A stretch of DNA of 64,000 nt, taken from the NCBI GenBank assembly GCA_001897445.1, contig MKSX01000021.1:1-64000 (forward strand), written 5' to 3'. This DNA comes from Alphaproteobacteria bacterium 33-17. GTDB taxonomy: Bacteria > Pseudomonadota > Alphaproteobacteria > Rickettsiales > 33-17. The translations under genes were made by a program, and so were the position numbers. Shown in pieces: positions 7,331 to 17,275 of the stretch. Positions within the stretch are counted from its first letter, which is position 1. Every line of letters begins with the position of its first letter. The notes under the pieces were generated by a model that had not been told where the DNA came from, searched no databases, and worked only from the letters and a program-made list of their open reading frames with translations.

Positions 7331-10300
7331 ATGAGTAAAAGTGTAAGTGATTTTTTAAATTCTTTGGGATCTAATGACTATAGTCAAATTGATAAAAATT
7401 TTTTTGAAGCATCCGAAATAGTTCAAAAAGAAATAAACTCGTTAGATGTAAGCGTATTAATTAAAAATTTTGGTGATTTAATGGCTCAAAATAAAGATGA
7501 GTCGGCTATGTGGCTATGGTCACATTTTGTAAAGCAAATCAATAACCCCAAACCCGAAAAAAATAAGGAATTTATTCAAAAAAGTAAAACGATACTCCTT
7601 GAGCATCTCAATGATGCAGTGGGCATGAAAAATTCTCAAAATCTAGATAAATTTTATCACGCATGTAAATACAATAATTTGCAAGTAGTTAAGTGGTATC
7701 TGGAAGATATAACTAAATTCATAACGGATAGTAAAGCTAAGCAAAGTCAGTTGCAAAGGAAGTTATTAGTTTCAGAAAAGAATAGTCAATTAATAAGTAA
7801 TCCATTGTCTCTGGCATTAAATCCAAATCAAAAGCATATAGACACAGCTAAATATTTATATGAAAAACTGCAAAATTTAGGTGTTATAACTTCAAAAGAG
7901 CTTAAGAGTTTAATAGAGAATAGTAATAATCTTATAACTTTAATTTACAAAGAATTGTTGAGCGAAATTGCAAAGCCCAATTATACTATTCAAAATCTAG
8001 AAGAAATCTGTCAAAAATATAGTTTTGAACTTAAAGAAATTATTGAAAATCAATATTGGGTAGATTCAGCCTTTGCAAGTTATAAAGATAATATTTTAAG
8101 TTTTATGCTTAGAAATGATGGTTATAATTATAAATATAATAAATTTTTGCCAAAACTAATAGAGGCTTTATCAAATAATCCAAATTATACAGAATTTGTG
8201 AAAAAGTCTTTAAATTCCAATTGTATTTTCAAAGATGGTATACCTTTATCTGACGGTAGGGTGCCTAAAACAGCGGAAAACAGTATTTTTATTGAATATA
8301 TAGTAGAATTTTATAAATCTGCTGATAAAACGGTTATTAGCCAAATACTTAAATCTGCTAAAAATGCTGGCATGGATACGCAATATAAGGGTGAATCTTA
8401 TTTATTTAAAAACTATTATGGCGAAACAATAACAGTTCCGGCTGATCTATTAGTAAATTTTGATTACAAAGCTAATCATAAAACCAAGCTAGAATTTTTA
8501 AGGCATTGTTTTAATTATTATATAAATGAAGAAATATTGATTAAAATAGCTGACAGAGTATTTGATTTCAAAAATATAGATGAAACAAATGAACTTTTAA
8601 TAGTTGTAGCCACTAGTAAAAGTGCTGCATTATTTCCAGAGCTATACCATAAGGCAAAAAATGAAAACCAGGCTTTTATACTAAATTCAGATTTGTTAAA
8701 GTATTCACTTAACTCATTAGAGAATTTTAAGTTTTTAGTAGAAGAAGTTAAATTTGATCCCAAAGAAAATATTTCGAGATTACTCCAAGAGCTTATAGAA
8801 AATAAAAGTACAGATGTAAGAATCATAGAATATTTAGTTAAAAATCATGGACTAGATTTAAACAAACCATTTGATTACAAAGACATGAATCCAGCCCTTC
8901 CGGATACAAAAGAAATGCCTCTGATTATGGCGGTTGCCGAAAGAAGAGATGCTTTAGTGGAAATTATGATTAAAAATGGCGCAAGGGTTACTGATGTTTT
9001 TTTAGATTCAAATGTACCAAGCACATTTAGTAAAGGTATAAGTGCAGAGAGCCACTTATGGAAAGATATTATTGCAAAGAGGGGATTTTCTCATGAAAGA
9101 AAGCTCCACCCAGATACAGAAAGGCTTATTATTGAAGCAGGTGATAAAGAAAGGTCAGGAACAACTTTAGAGCAAAGGTTAGAAGAATTTAAGAAAAGAC
9201 CAGTACAAAAAGTAGTGAATGCAGGTAAAAAAGCTGAAGTTCAAAAAAGCATCAATCAGTCTGCTAGGCAAGAGTTTGGCAAGAGACAAGATATATTTCA
9301 GCGTTTAGATGAATCTAAGCTGAATGGTGTTACAGATATCAACAAGTTAAACAATATGGCTCAGTTAATAAATGTATTTAAAGATGAGTTACTAAATGAT
9401 AACAGTATATCAGATGATGTAAAAGATCTAATGGTGAATCATATTGATACATATTCTAAAAAAATTCAGCATCAAATACAAGCTAATCAAACTGATAAAA
9501 ATAATAAAAATGGCAGTAAATTACAGGAGCTATATCATAAATTAGAGGATAAAATATTATCATTTGATAATATTAATAATTTCTATTCATCTTTATCTGG
9601 TAACGATAAAAATCAAATTATTGCTAATATTAATGCCGATGCAAATGTTTTTAAGCAAAAGTTTGAAGGCTATTGTAAGGGCTTAAACATTAATGCTTTG
9701 TATTTCTTACATAAAATATTAGAAAATAAATCTATATCTAAAGATTTAATAAAAGATTGTAAAAATATACTTAAGACCATGCTGCAAGATCGTAAGGTAC
9801 TTGTTGAGTTAGTTAAGCAGGATGTAAGTTATGATGTAGCTAACTGGTATCTAGACGATGCTTTTAAATGGGTATGGGTGAATGAAAGTGACCAAAATAA
9901 GGTTAAAAGAAATTTACTCAAGGATTCTACATCAAATAAGTCTGAGGTACTCCAGTCTGCTTTAAAAAAATCAGAAAATGCATCTTTCTCATTAATCATA
10001 CCGTCTATATTTTTAAATCCTGATATCATTTCAGATAAAGATTTAAAATCATTAATTGAAAATTCTGCAGAGGCTATGAAGGTATTTGCTTATGAAAATT
10101 TATATTCTGCAATGCAACAGGTAGGTAATTTAGAGCAAAAAATTTCATTTGCTAAAGCCGCCCTAAGAGAGAAAAATACCTCATCTTTAGAAGCTACTAT
10201 GGGTCCAGTATTAGTAGCATTGCAAGATGCATCCGAAAAAATTGGTTTTAAATTTGAAAAAATTTTAGAAATCAATGGTGTTTCAAATTTTTTAGATTTT

Positions 10301-12352
10301 TTAGAATCCAAAACAATTGATGCAAATGTAATAAAACAAGTATTAATTCATTACTATGGTGCGGATTTTGTGCGTAACCATGACAAGCCAATGGCTATAA
10401 TTAATCAACCTGGTAAGCAGCAACAACAGAATAAAAATCATCAGCCACGTAATAACGCTCCACAAAATAATACTTATACGAATGCTGGGCTTGAGACAAA
10501 ATATAATGAATTAAAACTTAAAGATTTTGATTCAAATGAGTTTAAAGATGGGCTTGTTGAATATTGCAAAAATGCCCCAAAACAAACTAATTATGATGTA
10601 TCTATATTAGCTAAACTTATCTATGAACATCCTGAAAAATTTCAAACGTTAATTCAAATTTATGAAGACAGCAATATCAATTTATCGGCAGAAAAATGGG
10701 GAGTTGTACTTTCTGCTTGTAAAAAATCGAAAGGACATTTTCAAGCTATTTATGAAAAAATATCAAAACTAATAACGATAGATGTTAAATATTTGAGAAA
10801 ATATAACATATTTTTAAGTATGGCTTTAGATGCTGATTATGATCCTGCAATTGTAAAATATTTAAAAGAAGTGTGTCCAAATATAGATTACAATAATAAT
10901 CTTATTGGTCATTCAGAATCATTATTGAAACATGCAATAAATGCACGTATGGCAAAGCCTGAAATGATAGAGGCATTATTAGATAATGGTGCAGTTTTAA
11001 CTGAAAATGATATTTTAGATGGTATTAAATTTGACCATTTGCCTAATAATTTAAAGGATAGAATTCAGTCTATGATTCAGTCTGTACAAAATGTAAATAA
11101 TACAGGGCAATCTCAAGGACAGGCAAACATTAATCAACCAGTTGTTGATGCAACAACACCTGTAAATAGTACAGCGGGCGTTACTGATCTATATAGCGAT
11201 TTACTTGATGTTGAAACTTTTAAGAATACGCATGGTCGTAATATAGAGTCAAATAATGTTGCAAAACTTGCAGAAAGAATACAAAGGGCGCAGCATGCTC
11301 AAATTTATGCTCGAGATGTATTATCTATGATCGCTGAGCATTATCCACATAAACTTATAGATTTTATAAAGGTATTAGATGCAAGAACATTTGATTTAAG
11401 TGGTATACATGGTGATTTGATTCTTAAATGTATAAATAATAAAGAGAATTTCGCCTATGTAGCACAAAGGATGTTTCCAGCAGATGCAACTAGTAAAAAG
11501 TTTGAAGAAAAAATGCAGTCACAAATATTAGGTTTATTATTCAATGAATCTAATGCTGACCCTGCAATTGTTGGATACTTAAAAAACAATCATGGAATTG
11601 ATTTTAACACTAAGCAGGACATATACAGGCATAGCGACTTACCATTAATGTATGCCATGGGAAGAAATAGGGGCAAAATGGTAAGCACATTAATAGAAAA
11701 TGGGGCAGAAGTTACCAAGACCAAAAACGATATGTTTGGTGCTAAAAGTGCCGAAGAGAATTTAAAGTATATAAGTTTGCCTGATAACGTGCGTAATATT
11801 ATGATTAATAAAGCAAATCAGGAAAGAGGTGGGGTGCCTAATCCTGCGCAACAGCAGCCACAGCCACAGCCACAACTTAATAAGCATGAGTTTAGAGGAT
11901 ATAGTGGTGGTAAGGTAAGTGGTAAGAAGAAGGATCATATAGCTAAACGTGATCTTGTAAGAAATATTTACCGTAAGTCTAGAGGAGCAAGATGGGGCGT
12001 TGGGATTGCTCTTGCTGTAGCATTAGCGGCTGGAGCAAGCTTTATGGGTGCTGCGATGCCTATAGTTGGCGGTCTTGCTGCTGCAGGGTTCTTTGGAACA
12101 AGGTTTATAAGCGGGTTAAATGCAGCTAGAAAAGGCGGAAGATTATCTAAGCCAGGCGAATGGTTTAAAGCAATAGGTGATATATTTGGAATGGGTCACA
12201 GTATTGGTTATGACGAGCCTACAAATAAAGAGATCAATAAAGTAACCTATAAAGTAAATTCTTTAGATAAGAAACTTAAGAGCGGCAAATCCAAAAAGCA
12301 TAAACGCGCCCAAGTTACCGGTGAGAATCAAAACAAGGGCAAGTCAAAATAA
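7331..12352 (+). CDS. Giant (1673 aa) helical repeat protein with ankyrin-like modules
   Basis: I recognise no named family. The protein is mostly helical and contains repeated modules. One module occurs at about residues 85-200 and again at 810-905 (shared WYL(E/D)D and KSLIENS blocks). A second, ankyrin-like module occurs at about 497-552, 1173-1220 and 1412-1459 (compare DPAIVKYLKE with DPAIVGYLKN, and KNGA, DNGA, ENGA repeat ends). Gln/Pro/Asn-rich linkers at about 1028-1050, 1257-1285 and 1507-1520 separate the blocks. Near the C-terminus a basic stretch precedes a hydrophobic Gly/Ala-rich segment at about 1555-1595 (GIALAVALAAGASFMGAAMP), then a Lys-rich tail. No N-terminal signal peptide is visible. 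It stands alone between an operon and a convergent tmk. A secreted, membrane-inserting host factor is possible but unproven. Confidence 0.8.
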   Translation: MSKSVSDFLNSLGSNDYSQIDKNFFEASEIVQKEINSLDVSVLIKNFGDLMAQNKDESAMWLWSHFVKQINNPKPEKNKEFIQKSKTILLEHLNDAVGMKNSQNLDKFYHACKYNNLQVVKWYLEDITKFITDSKAKQSQLQRKLLVSEKNSQLISNPLSLALNPNQKHIDTAKYLYEKLQNLGVITSKELKSLIENSNNLITLIYKELLSEIAKPNYTIQNLEEICQKYSFELKEIIENQYWVDSAFASYKDNILSFMLRNDGYNYKYNKFLPKLIEALSNNPNYTEFVKKSLNSNCIFKDGIPLSDGRVPKTAENSIFIEYIVEFYKSADKTVISQILKSAKNAGMDTQYKGESYLFKNYYGETITVPADLLVNFDYKANHKTKLEFLRHCFNYYINEEILIKIADRVFDFKNIDETNELLIVVATSKSAALFPELYHKAKNENQAFILNSDLLKYSLNSLENFKFLVEEVKFDPKENISRLLQELIENKSTDVRIIEYLVKNHGLDLNKPFDYKDMNPALPDTKEMPLIMAVAERRDALVEIMIKNGARVTDVFLDSNVPSTFSKGISAESHLWKDIIAKRGFSHERKLHPDTERLIIEAGDKERSGTTLEQRLEEFKKRPVQKVVNAGKKAEVQKSINQSARQEFGKRQDIFQRLDESKLNGVTDINKLNNMAQLINVFKDELLNDNSISDDVKDLMVNHIDTYSKKIQHQIQANQTDKNNKNGSKLQELYHKLEDKILSFDNINNFYSSLSGNDKNQIIANINADANVFKQKFEGYCKGLNINALYFLHKILENKSISKDLIKDCKNILKTMLQDRKVLVELVKQDVSYDVANWYLDDAFKWVWVNESDQNKVKRNLLKDSTSNKSEVLQSALKKSENASFSLIIPSIFLNPDIISDKDLKSLIENSAEAMKVFAYENLYSAMQQVGNLEQKISFAKAALREKNTSSLEATMGPVLVALQDASEKIGFKFEKILEINGVSNFLDFLESKTIDANVIKQVLIHYYGADFVRNHDKPMAIINQPGKQQQQNKNHQPRNNAPQNNTYTNAGLETKYNELKLKDFDSNEFKDGLVEYCKNAPKQTNYDVSILAKLIYEHPEKFQTLIQIYEDSNINLSAEKWGVVLSACKKSKGHFQAIYEKISKLITIDVKYLRKYNIFLSMALDADYDPAIVKYLKEVCPNIDYNNNLIGHSESLLKHAINARMAKPEMIEALLDNGAVLTENDILDGIKFDHLPNNLKDRIQSMIQSVQNVNNTGQSQGQANINQPVVDATTPVNSTAGVTDLYSDLLDVETFKNTHGRNIESNNVAKLAERIQRAQHAQIYARDVLSMIAEHYPHKLIDFIKVLDARTFDLSGIHGDLILKCINNKENFAYVAQRMFPADATSKKFEEKMQSQILGLLFNESNADPAIVGYLKNNHGIDFNTKQDIYRHSDLPLMYAMGRNRGKMVSTLIENGAEVTKTKNDMFGAKSAEENLKYISLPDNVRNIMINKANQERGGVPNPAQQQPQPQPQLNKHEFRGYSGGKVSGKKKDHIAKRDLVRNIYRKSRGARWGVGIALAVALAAGASFMGAAMPIVGGLAAAGFFGTRFISGLNAARKGGRLSKPGEWFKAIGDIFGMGHSIGYDEPTNKEINKVTYKVNSLDKKLKSGKSKKHKRAQVTGENQNKGKSK

Positions 12353-12355
12353 TGC

Positions 12356-12377
12356 AGATGGGGATTTATCCCCTTCT
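12356..12377. terminator. Hairpin between convergent genes
   Basis: AGATGGGGA and TCCCCTTCT form a nine-base stem with one mismatch around the loop TTTA, between the convergent ends of the giant gene and tmk. There is no U-tract on either side, so termination is uncertain. Confidence 0.4.
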
Positions 12378-12379
12378 GT

Positions 12380-13006
12380 CTACAAAGCTTTATCTATGAT
12401 GTTTTGAATTTTTACAAAAGTTTCTTCTTTTGCGCCGTCAGTTGAAACAGTTTTTACTCTGTCAGGTACTTTTTTAGCTATTTCTAAAAAATTGTTCTGA
12501 ATTTTAACAAACTCACTAAGAGACTGATTATCAAAGACATTTGACTCATGTCTTGCTAAGATGCGTTTTGCAGATTCATTAGGATCAAGAGTTAGTAAAA
12601 ATGTTAAATCTGGGAAAAATCCGCCTTCACGAAACCTTGACGTAGTAAGCTTATGGATTTGCCTAATATTTTGCTCAGGAATAGTGCGTCCTTGATAAGC
12701 AATAGTTGAATCAAGGAATCGGTCGCACAAAACAATATGACCATCTTTAAGCGCAGGAATTACAATTTTATCAAGGTGTTCAAGACGTGCTGCCTGAAAA
12801 AGCATTAGCTGAACTTCTGGTATGAACTCTTCATGAAGTACTATGTCTCGGATTTTTTCGCAGCCTTTTGTGCCACCAGGTTCGCGTGTTGTTGTAACTT
12901 TATAGCCTTTAGATATTAAATATTCTTTTAAAGCTTCCATCTGGGTGGTTTTTCCAGTTCCATCAATACCTTCAAAAGTAATAAATTTCGGGCTTTTTTT
13001 ATCCAT
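12380..13006 (-). CDS. tmk: Thymidylate kinase
   Basis: The enzyme phosphorylates dTMP to dTDP with ATP for DNA synthesis. The 208-residue protein has the P-loop FEGIDGTGKTT (residues 11-21), the TTREPGGTKGCEKIRD substrate loop, the DRFLDSTIAYQG motif and a lid region with LARHES. Length is normal. It lies alone, convergent with the giant repeat gene and divergent from fur. Confidence 0.95.
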   Translation of the reverse strand: MDKKSPKFITFEGIDGTGKTTQMEALKEYLISKGYKVTTTREPGGTKGCEKIRDIVLHEEFIPEVQLMLFQAARLEHLDKIVIPALKDGHIVLCDRFLDSTIAYQGRTIPEQNIRQIHKLTTSRFREGGFFPDLTFLLTLDPNESAKRILARHESNVFDNQSLSEFVKIQNNFLEIAKKVPDRVKTVSTDGAKEETFVKIQNIIDKAL

Positions 13007-13120
13007 GTGCTATAATTTTATATTTTATTAAATCATGGTTAGCCTAGCCTAGAATACTATAATTATCAAGAGCTTAAGTATAAATAGCAATTTAAGGCGT
13101 AAAAAAACTTTGTAATAAGC

Positions 13121-13149
13121 TTGTCAAAGTGGCAAATTTAGTGTATTAA
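13121..13149 (+). promoter_or_regulatory. Candidate promoter of the fur-miaB operon
   Basis: TTGTCA (13121-13126) and TATTAA (13144-13149) are separated by 17 bases and lie 25 bases before the fur start codon. The -35 matches consensus at 5 of 6 positions and the -10 at 4 of 6. Confidence 0.45.
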
Positions 13150-13174
13150 ATACTCCAAAAACTCAAGTTTTTCT

Positions 13175-13594
13175 ATGGCAAACCGTATCGAAAAATTGCT
13201 AGCCGAAAAGGGCATAAAGCTAACAGGTCAGCGCAAAATTATAGCAAAAGTTATCAGTGAATCCGATGATCATCCTGATGTAGAGGAGTTAAGAAGAAGA
13301 GCTGCGGCTAAAGACCCAAATATTAGTATAGCTACTGTTTACAGGGCAGTTAAGCTTTTTGAGGATTTAAGTCTAATTGAAAGACATGATTTTAGAGATG
13401 GTAGATCAAGATATGAGGCAATCCATGAAGAGCATCATGATCACTTGATAGATTTGGCATCTGGTAAGGTTATAGAATTTAAAAACGAGCAGATAGAAAA
13501 AATACAGGAAATAATCGCTAAAGAGCTTGGATATAAGCTGGTGGATCATAGACTAGAGCTTTACTGCGTGCCACTTGAAGAAGAAAATAACTAA
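13175..13594 (+). CDS. fur: Fur-family metal-responsive repressor
   Basis: The 139-residue protein has the winged-helix domain of Fur regulators ([12 protein letters not shown], then [20 protein letters not shown] as recognition region) and the metal-binding HHDHLIDL segment. The structural CxxC zinc motifs of E. coli Fur are absent, as in many alphaproteobacterial Fur/Irr-type proteins, so whether it senses iron, haem or manganese is open. The next gene, miaB, starts 40 bases after its stop. Confidence 0.85.
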   Translation: MANRIEKLLAEKGIKLTGQRKIIAKVISESDDHPDVEELRRRAAAKDPNISIATVYRAVKLFEDLSLIERHDFRDGRSRYEAIHEEHHDHLIDLASGKVIEFKNEQIEKIQEIIAKELGYKLVDHRLELYCVPLEEENN

Positions 13595-13634
13595 TAAGCA
13601 AAATAAAAGAAAATTCCCGGAGGAAGGAAGAAAG

Positions 13635-14975
13635 ATGAAAAATCTACACATCATTACTTATGGCTGCCAAATGAATGTTTATGATTCGGTTAAAATGGCC
13701 GAGCTTCTTGCGCCGTACGGTTATACTCAAACAGAAAATATGGAAGACTCCGACCTCATTATTTTAAATACCTGTAATATAAGAGAAAAGGCAGCTGAAA
13801 AAGTATACTCAGAGCTTGGAAGAATTAAAAAAATTAAAGATAAGCACGAATCAGCAGGTCGTAAAATGTTTATTGCCGTTGCAGGTTGCGTGAGTCAGGC
13901 TGAAGGCGATGAGATTTTTAAACGCGCCCCACAGGTAGATATTGTGGTGGGTCCTCAGTCATATACAACATTACCTGATTTATTAAGTAAAGTAAGCCGT
14001 GATGAGATAAAGCATGCAATTAACCTTGATTTTGTATCAGAAGATAAGTTTGATAGTCTGCCTGAGGAAACTAATTCTCAAGGGGTTAGCGCATTTTTAT
14101 CAATTCAGGAAGGTTGTGATAAGTTTTGTACATTCTGCGTTGTTCCTTATACAAGGGGTGCTGAGTTTTCCAGACCAATTAGCGATGTTTACAGAGAAGC
14201 TGTAAAACTTGCAGAACTTGGTGCTAAAGAAATTACACTACTTGGTCAAAACGTTACAGCTTATCACGGAGCATCTCCAGAAGGGGAAAAGACTATCGCT
14301 GACTTAATTAGAATCATTGCAAAAATTGATGGTATTGAAAGAATTAGATATATGACGTCGCATCCACGAGATATGACGGATGAAATAATTGATCTACACG
14401 GAAGTGAGCCAAAGCTTATGCCATTTTTGCATTTACCAATTCAGTCAGGTTCAAATAATGTTTTAAGAGCTATGAATAGAAAGCATACTGCTGAAGATTA
14501 CTTAAGAATTATTGAGAAGTTCCGCAAAGCACGCCCTGATATGGCATTTTCTTCTGACTTTATCGTAGGCTTCCCTGGTGAGACAGATCAGGATTTTGAA
14601 GATACGATGGAACTGGTTAGAAAAGTTGGTTTTTCACAGTGTTATTCGTTCAAATATTCAATTCGCCCTGGAACTCCTGCTGCCAATAAAGAAGAGCAGG
14701 TGCCAGAAGATGTTAAAACTGAAAGGCTAGCGAGGCTTCAGGCGCTTCTTGCAAGCCAGCAAACTGAGTTTAATCAAAGTACTATTGGTAAAACAGTAGC
14801 GGTATTATTTGATAAAAAAGGAAAATATGAGGGGCAGGTAATAGGTCGCAGCCCTTATATGCAATCTGTACATCTTGCAGGACATCCAGAATTACTTGGT
14901 AAGATTGCAAATGTAAAGCTTGTATCAATGTTTACATACTCAATTGCGGCAGAACTTGAGGAAGAATTGGCGTAA
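13635..14975 (+). CDS. miaB: tRNA-2-methylthio-N6-dimethylallyladenosine synthase MiaB
   Basis: MiaB adds a methylthio group to the modified A37 of tRNAs that read UNN codons, using two iron-sulfur clusters and S-adenosylmethionine. I place the start at 13635 because GGAGG (13619-13623) lies 11 bases before this ATG and [14 protein letters not shown] is the usual N-terminus; a longer frame from 13575 would overlap fur. The 446 residues carry the N-terminal cluster ligands C11, C47 and C85, the radical-SAM motif C161-x3-C165-x2-C168 and a C-terminal TRAM domain. Confidence 0.95.
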   Translation: MKNLHIITYGCQMNVYDSVKMAELLAPYGYTQTENMEDSDLIILNTCNIREKAAEKVYSELGRIKKIKDKHESAGRKMFIAVAGCVSQAEGDEIFKRAPQVDIVVGPQSYTTLPDLLSKVSRDEIKHAINLDFVSEDKFDSLPEETNSQGVSAFLSIQEGCDKFCTFCVVPYTRGAEFSRPISDVYREAVKLAELGAKEITLLGQNVTAYHGASPEGEKTIADLIRIIAKIDGIERIRYMTSHPRDMTDEIIDLHGSEPKLMPFLHLPIQSGSNNVLRAMNRKHTAEDYLRIIEKFRKARPDMAFSSDFIVGFPGETDQDFEDTMELVRKVGFSQCYSFKYSIRPGTPAANKEEQVPEDVKTERLARLQALLASQQTEFNQSTIGKTVAVLFDKKGKYEGQVIGRSPYMQSVHLAGHPELLGKIANVKLVSMFTYSIAAELEEELA

Positions 14976-14978
14976 ATT

Positions 14979-15530
14979 ATGTACAAAGAATATTACGATA
15001 ATTTTACTTTAGATATTACTAAAAACTATCCTTTAGTTTCAAGGGTAATTCAAAATTACCTGAAGGAACTTCATGGGATTACTGAAACAGTTGTACGTTT
15101 TACACTTTTAAGAAGGGTAGAGCATGTAAATATTTCTTTAGTTTTATGTGATGATAAATTTATCCAAAATCTAAATAATATTTATCGTAATAAAAATAAG
15201 CCAACCAATGTACTTTCCTTTCCCCAATTTGAACATGTTTCTTATCAAAATGTGGTGAAGCTTGCTAAAGACGGAGAGCTTAATATTGGTGACATTATAA
15301 TTTCAGTTGAAACGGTAATAAGGGAAGCAAAAGAGCAAAATATTACCAGACTAAACCACTTTTTGCATATGTATGTGCATGGTTTGCTTCATCTTATTGG
15401 ATATGACCATATGCTAGATAGCGATGCAGAAGTTATGGAAAAATTAGAAACAAAAATACTAGGAACTATTGGATACGTACCGTACGATCCAACGGTAAAT
15501 AGAAATTCAGAAGAAGGTTATTATGAATAA
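14979..15530 (+). CDS. ybeY: Endoribonuclease YbeY
   Basis: YbeY is a metal-dependent RNase that takes part in 16S rRNA 3' end maturation and ribosome quality control. The zinc triad H134-x3-H138-x5-H144 is in HGLLHLIGYDH, and TNVLSFP is the other family signature. It starts three bases after the miaB stop and ends overlapping rsfS by eight bases. The phoH gene often found between miaB and ybeY in bacteria is missing here. Confidence 0.95.
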   Translation: MYKEYYDNFTLDITKNYPLVSRVIQNYLKELHGITETVVRFTLLRRVEHVNISLVLCDDKFIQNLNNIYRNKNKPTNVLSFPQFEHVSYQNVVKLAKDGELNIGDIIISVETVIREAKEQNITRLNHFLHMYVHGLLHLIGYDHMLDSDAEVMEKLETKILGTIGYVPYDPTVNRNSEEGYYE

Positions 15531-15864
15531 ACAAACAAAATTATTAGCAGAAGAATTAGCGCAATTAATTGATAGTGAAAAAGGTGAGCAAATCGAAATT
15601 ATCGACTTAGCTGGTAAAACTGATATTGCCGACTACATGATTGTAGCTTCAGGTCTTAACAGAAGACACGTTGGTGCAATGGGCGAAAAAATTGCTAAAT
15701 TCATGAAGGATGAAAAAAATCAGGTTGTAACAGTTGAAGGCTTAGAAAATGCTGAGTGGGTTTTAATTGACTGTTTAGATGTAATCATCCATGTATTCCA
15801 GCCAGAAATTCGTGACCAGTATCAGATTGAGCAGCTTTGGAATATTCAGTTAGAAAGAGAATAG
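15523..15864 (+). CDS. rsfS: Ribosomal silencing factor RsfS
   Basis: RsfS binds ribosomal protein L14 and blocks subunit joining when nutrients are short. The 113-residue protein has the family pattern DLAGKTDIADYMIVASGLN, GLENAEWVLIDCLDVIIHVF and a terminal YQIEQLW. It overlaps ybeY and is followed by a long palindromic repeat that may act as a terminator. Confidence 0.95.
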   Translation: MNKQTKLLAEELAQLIDSEKGEQIEIIDLAGKTDIADYMIVASGLNRRHVGAMGEKIAKFMKDEKNQVVTVEGLENAEWVLIDCLDVIIHVFQPEIRDQYQIEQLWNIQLERE

Positions 15865-15925
15865 AATTACCAGCAAAAACTAGTTATGCAATAATTCTAA
15901 TAAATCAGGAATAAAGTGTATCTAG

Positions 15926-16050
15926 CGGTCATTGCGAGCAAAATGAAGTTTTGCGTGGCAAATCCAGAACAACATAAGTGGATTGCCACAGGGTGCTTTG
16001 CATCCCTCGCAATGACCGTAACCGAAATTTTGAACCTATTCAGCAATGAC
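15926..16050. repeat. Palindromic dispersed repeat, copy A
   Basis: CGGTCATTGCGAG at 15926-15938 is the exact inverted repeat of CTCGCAATGACCG at 16006-16018, and the interior also pairs partly (GTGGCAAATCC with GGATTGCCAC). The right arm runs into a 35-bp unit at 16016-16050 that recurs, inverted and with three differences, at 26790-26824. It fills most of the 257-base gap between rsfS and rlmH. It resembles REP/palindromic elements common in Rickettsiales and could form an RNA hairpin at the rsfS 3' end. Confidence 0.8.
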
Positions 16051-16121
16051 ACAATTATTGTAAAAGATTATTAGGATAAATACATAGTATTTCGCAGTAA
16101 TCCATATTTTTTAAAATCTAT

Positions 16122-16571
16122 ATGAAAATAAAAATACTATCAGTCGGCAAAATAGCAAAGTCATCATCAGAAGATTTATTATTACAGGAATACGTCAAAA
16201 GAACTAAATGGAAGATAAATATTATTGAGATTCCTGACTCTCAAAAGGAAAACAAAAAACTTGATGATGCTTCCAGAATTCTTGCAGAGATAAACAAGGA
16301 TGATTTCGTTATTGCTCTTGATGAGCGTGGAGATAATTTATCATCTATGCAATTTAAAGAAATTCTTGCAAAAAATTTAGATATTGGCAAAGAAATCGTG
16401 TTTATTATTGGCGGCGCTGATGGTTTAGACGAAAGTGTAAGGCAGCGTGCTAATAAACTTATTTCATTTGGAAAAATGACAATTCCACACAAACTGGTGA
16501 GAGTATTACTTGCAGAACAAATTTATAGAGCTTATAGTATCATTACGAATCATCCATATCACCGTGAGTAG
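16122..16571 (+). CDS. rlmH: 23S rRNA pseudouridine-1915 N3-methyltransferase RlmH
   Basis: RlmH methylates pseudouridine 1915 of 23S rRNA in assembled ribosomes. The SPOUT-fold protein shows the family features FVIALDERGDNLSS, IVFIIGGADGLDESVR and the C-terminal knot VRVLLAEQIYRAYSIITNHP ending in YHRE. Length is 149 residues, close to the usual 155. It is often next to rsfS in bacteria, as here, though a repeat separates them. Confidence 0.95.
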   Translation: MKIKILSVGKIAKSSSEDLLLQEYVKRTKWKINIIEIPDSQKENKKLDDASRILAEINKDDFVIALDERGDNLSSMQFKEILAKNLDIGKEIVFIIGGADGLDESVRQRANKLISFGKMTIPHKLVRVLLAEQIYRAYSIITNHPYHRE

Positions 16572-16576
16572 AAAAT

Positions 16577-17275
16577 ATGTCAAAGCATACCGTAAAATCA
16601 TATGATGCTGAGCTTGAAAGTTTAAGATCTTCCTTAATCGAAATGCTGGGTCATGCATCTCAGGAAGTAGATATTTCATTAAAATGCTGGCATACGCCTG
16701 ATGTGTCATTTGTAGCCGAAGCAAGGGAGCTTGATAAAAAGGTAAATGCAATTGATCAGCAGATAGAGCAAAAAGCTACAAGCTTACTGGCACTGAGGCA
16801 ACCTATGGGTATTGACCTTAGAATGATTGTATCTGCTCTAAAGCTGGTGGTACTGATTGAAAGAATAGGCGACCTTGCTAAAAACACAGCGAAACGTGCA
16901 TGTAATTATAATGATCCCGTTGATAGTGACCTTAAAGAAGAGTTTACAACCATTATTAACAAGATTCTGCAAATGTCTGTTTCTACAGAAAACTTGTTGA
17001 AATTGGAAGAAGTTGATACAAATTGCCAGGCAGCATTTGACTTTGATGACGAAATTGATATTCTAACGAAACTTTTAATACAAAAGACTACTGCGAAAAT
17101 CTCTGCAACACAGGACAAGCTTTTAATTGAGATATATCTCAACTTTATTTTTGCTATAAAAAATATTGAGAGAATAGGTGATTGTCTGACTAAAATCGCA
17201 CGAATTATGTATTATATTAAAACAGGTGATAGGATGCCTAAGCATCATTATCGAGGTAATATGGAGGAGCATTAA
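16577..17275 (+). CDS. phoU: Phosphate-transport regulator PhoU
   Basis: The 232-residue helical protein has two PhoU three-helix repeats with the metal-contact patterns ERIGDLAKNTAKRA (about 96-109) and NIERIGDCLTKIARIMY (about 196-212). PhoU damps the PhoR/PhoB phosphate response and interacts with the Pst transporter in other bacteria. No pst or phoB gene is in this window. It starts five bases after rlmH and its stop overlaps the gpmI start by one base (TAATG). Confidence 0.9.
   Translation: MSKHTVKSYDAELESLRSSLIEMLGHASQEVDISLKCWHTPDVSFVAEARELDKKVNAIDQQIEQKATSLLALRQPMGIDLRMIVSALKLVVLIERIGDLAKNTAKRACNYNDPVDSDLKEEFTTIINKILQMSVSTENLLKLEEVDTNCQAAFDFDDEIDILTKLLIQKTTAKISATQDKLLIEIYLNFIFAIKNIERIGDCLTKIARIMYYIKTGDRMPKHHYRGNMEEH

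Noticed and set aside
13575-13634. Longer miaB start overlapping fur
   Set aside because: The added 20 residues are Lys-rich and unlike MiaB, and a perfect GGAGG sits just before the ATG at 13635.
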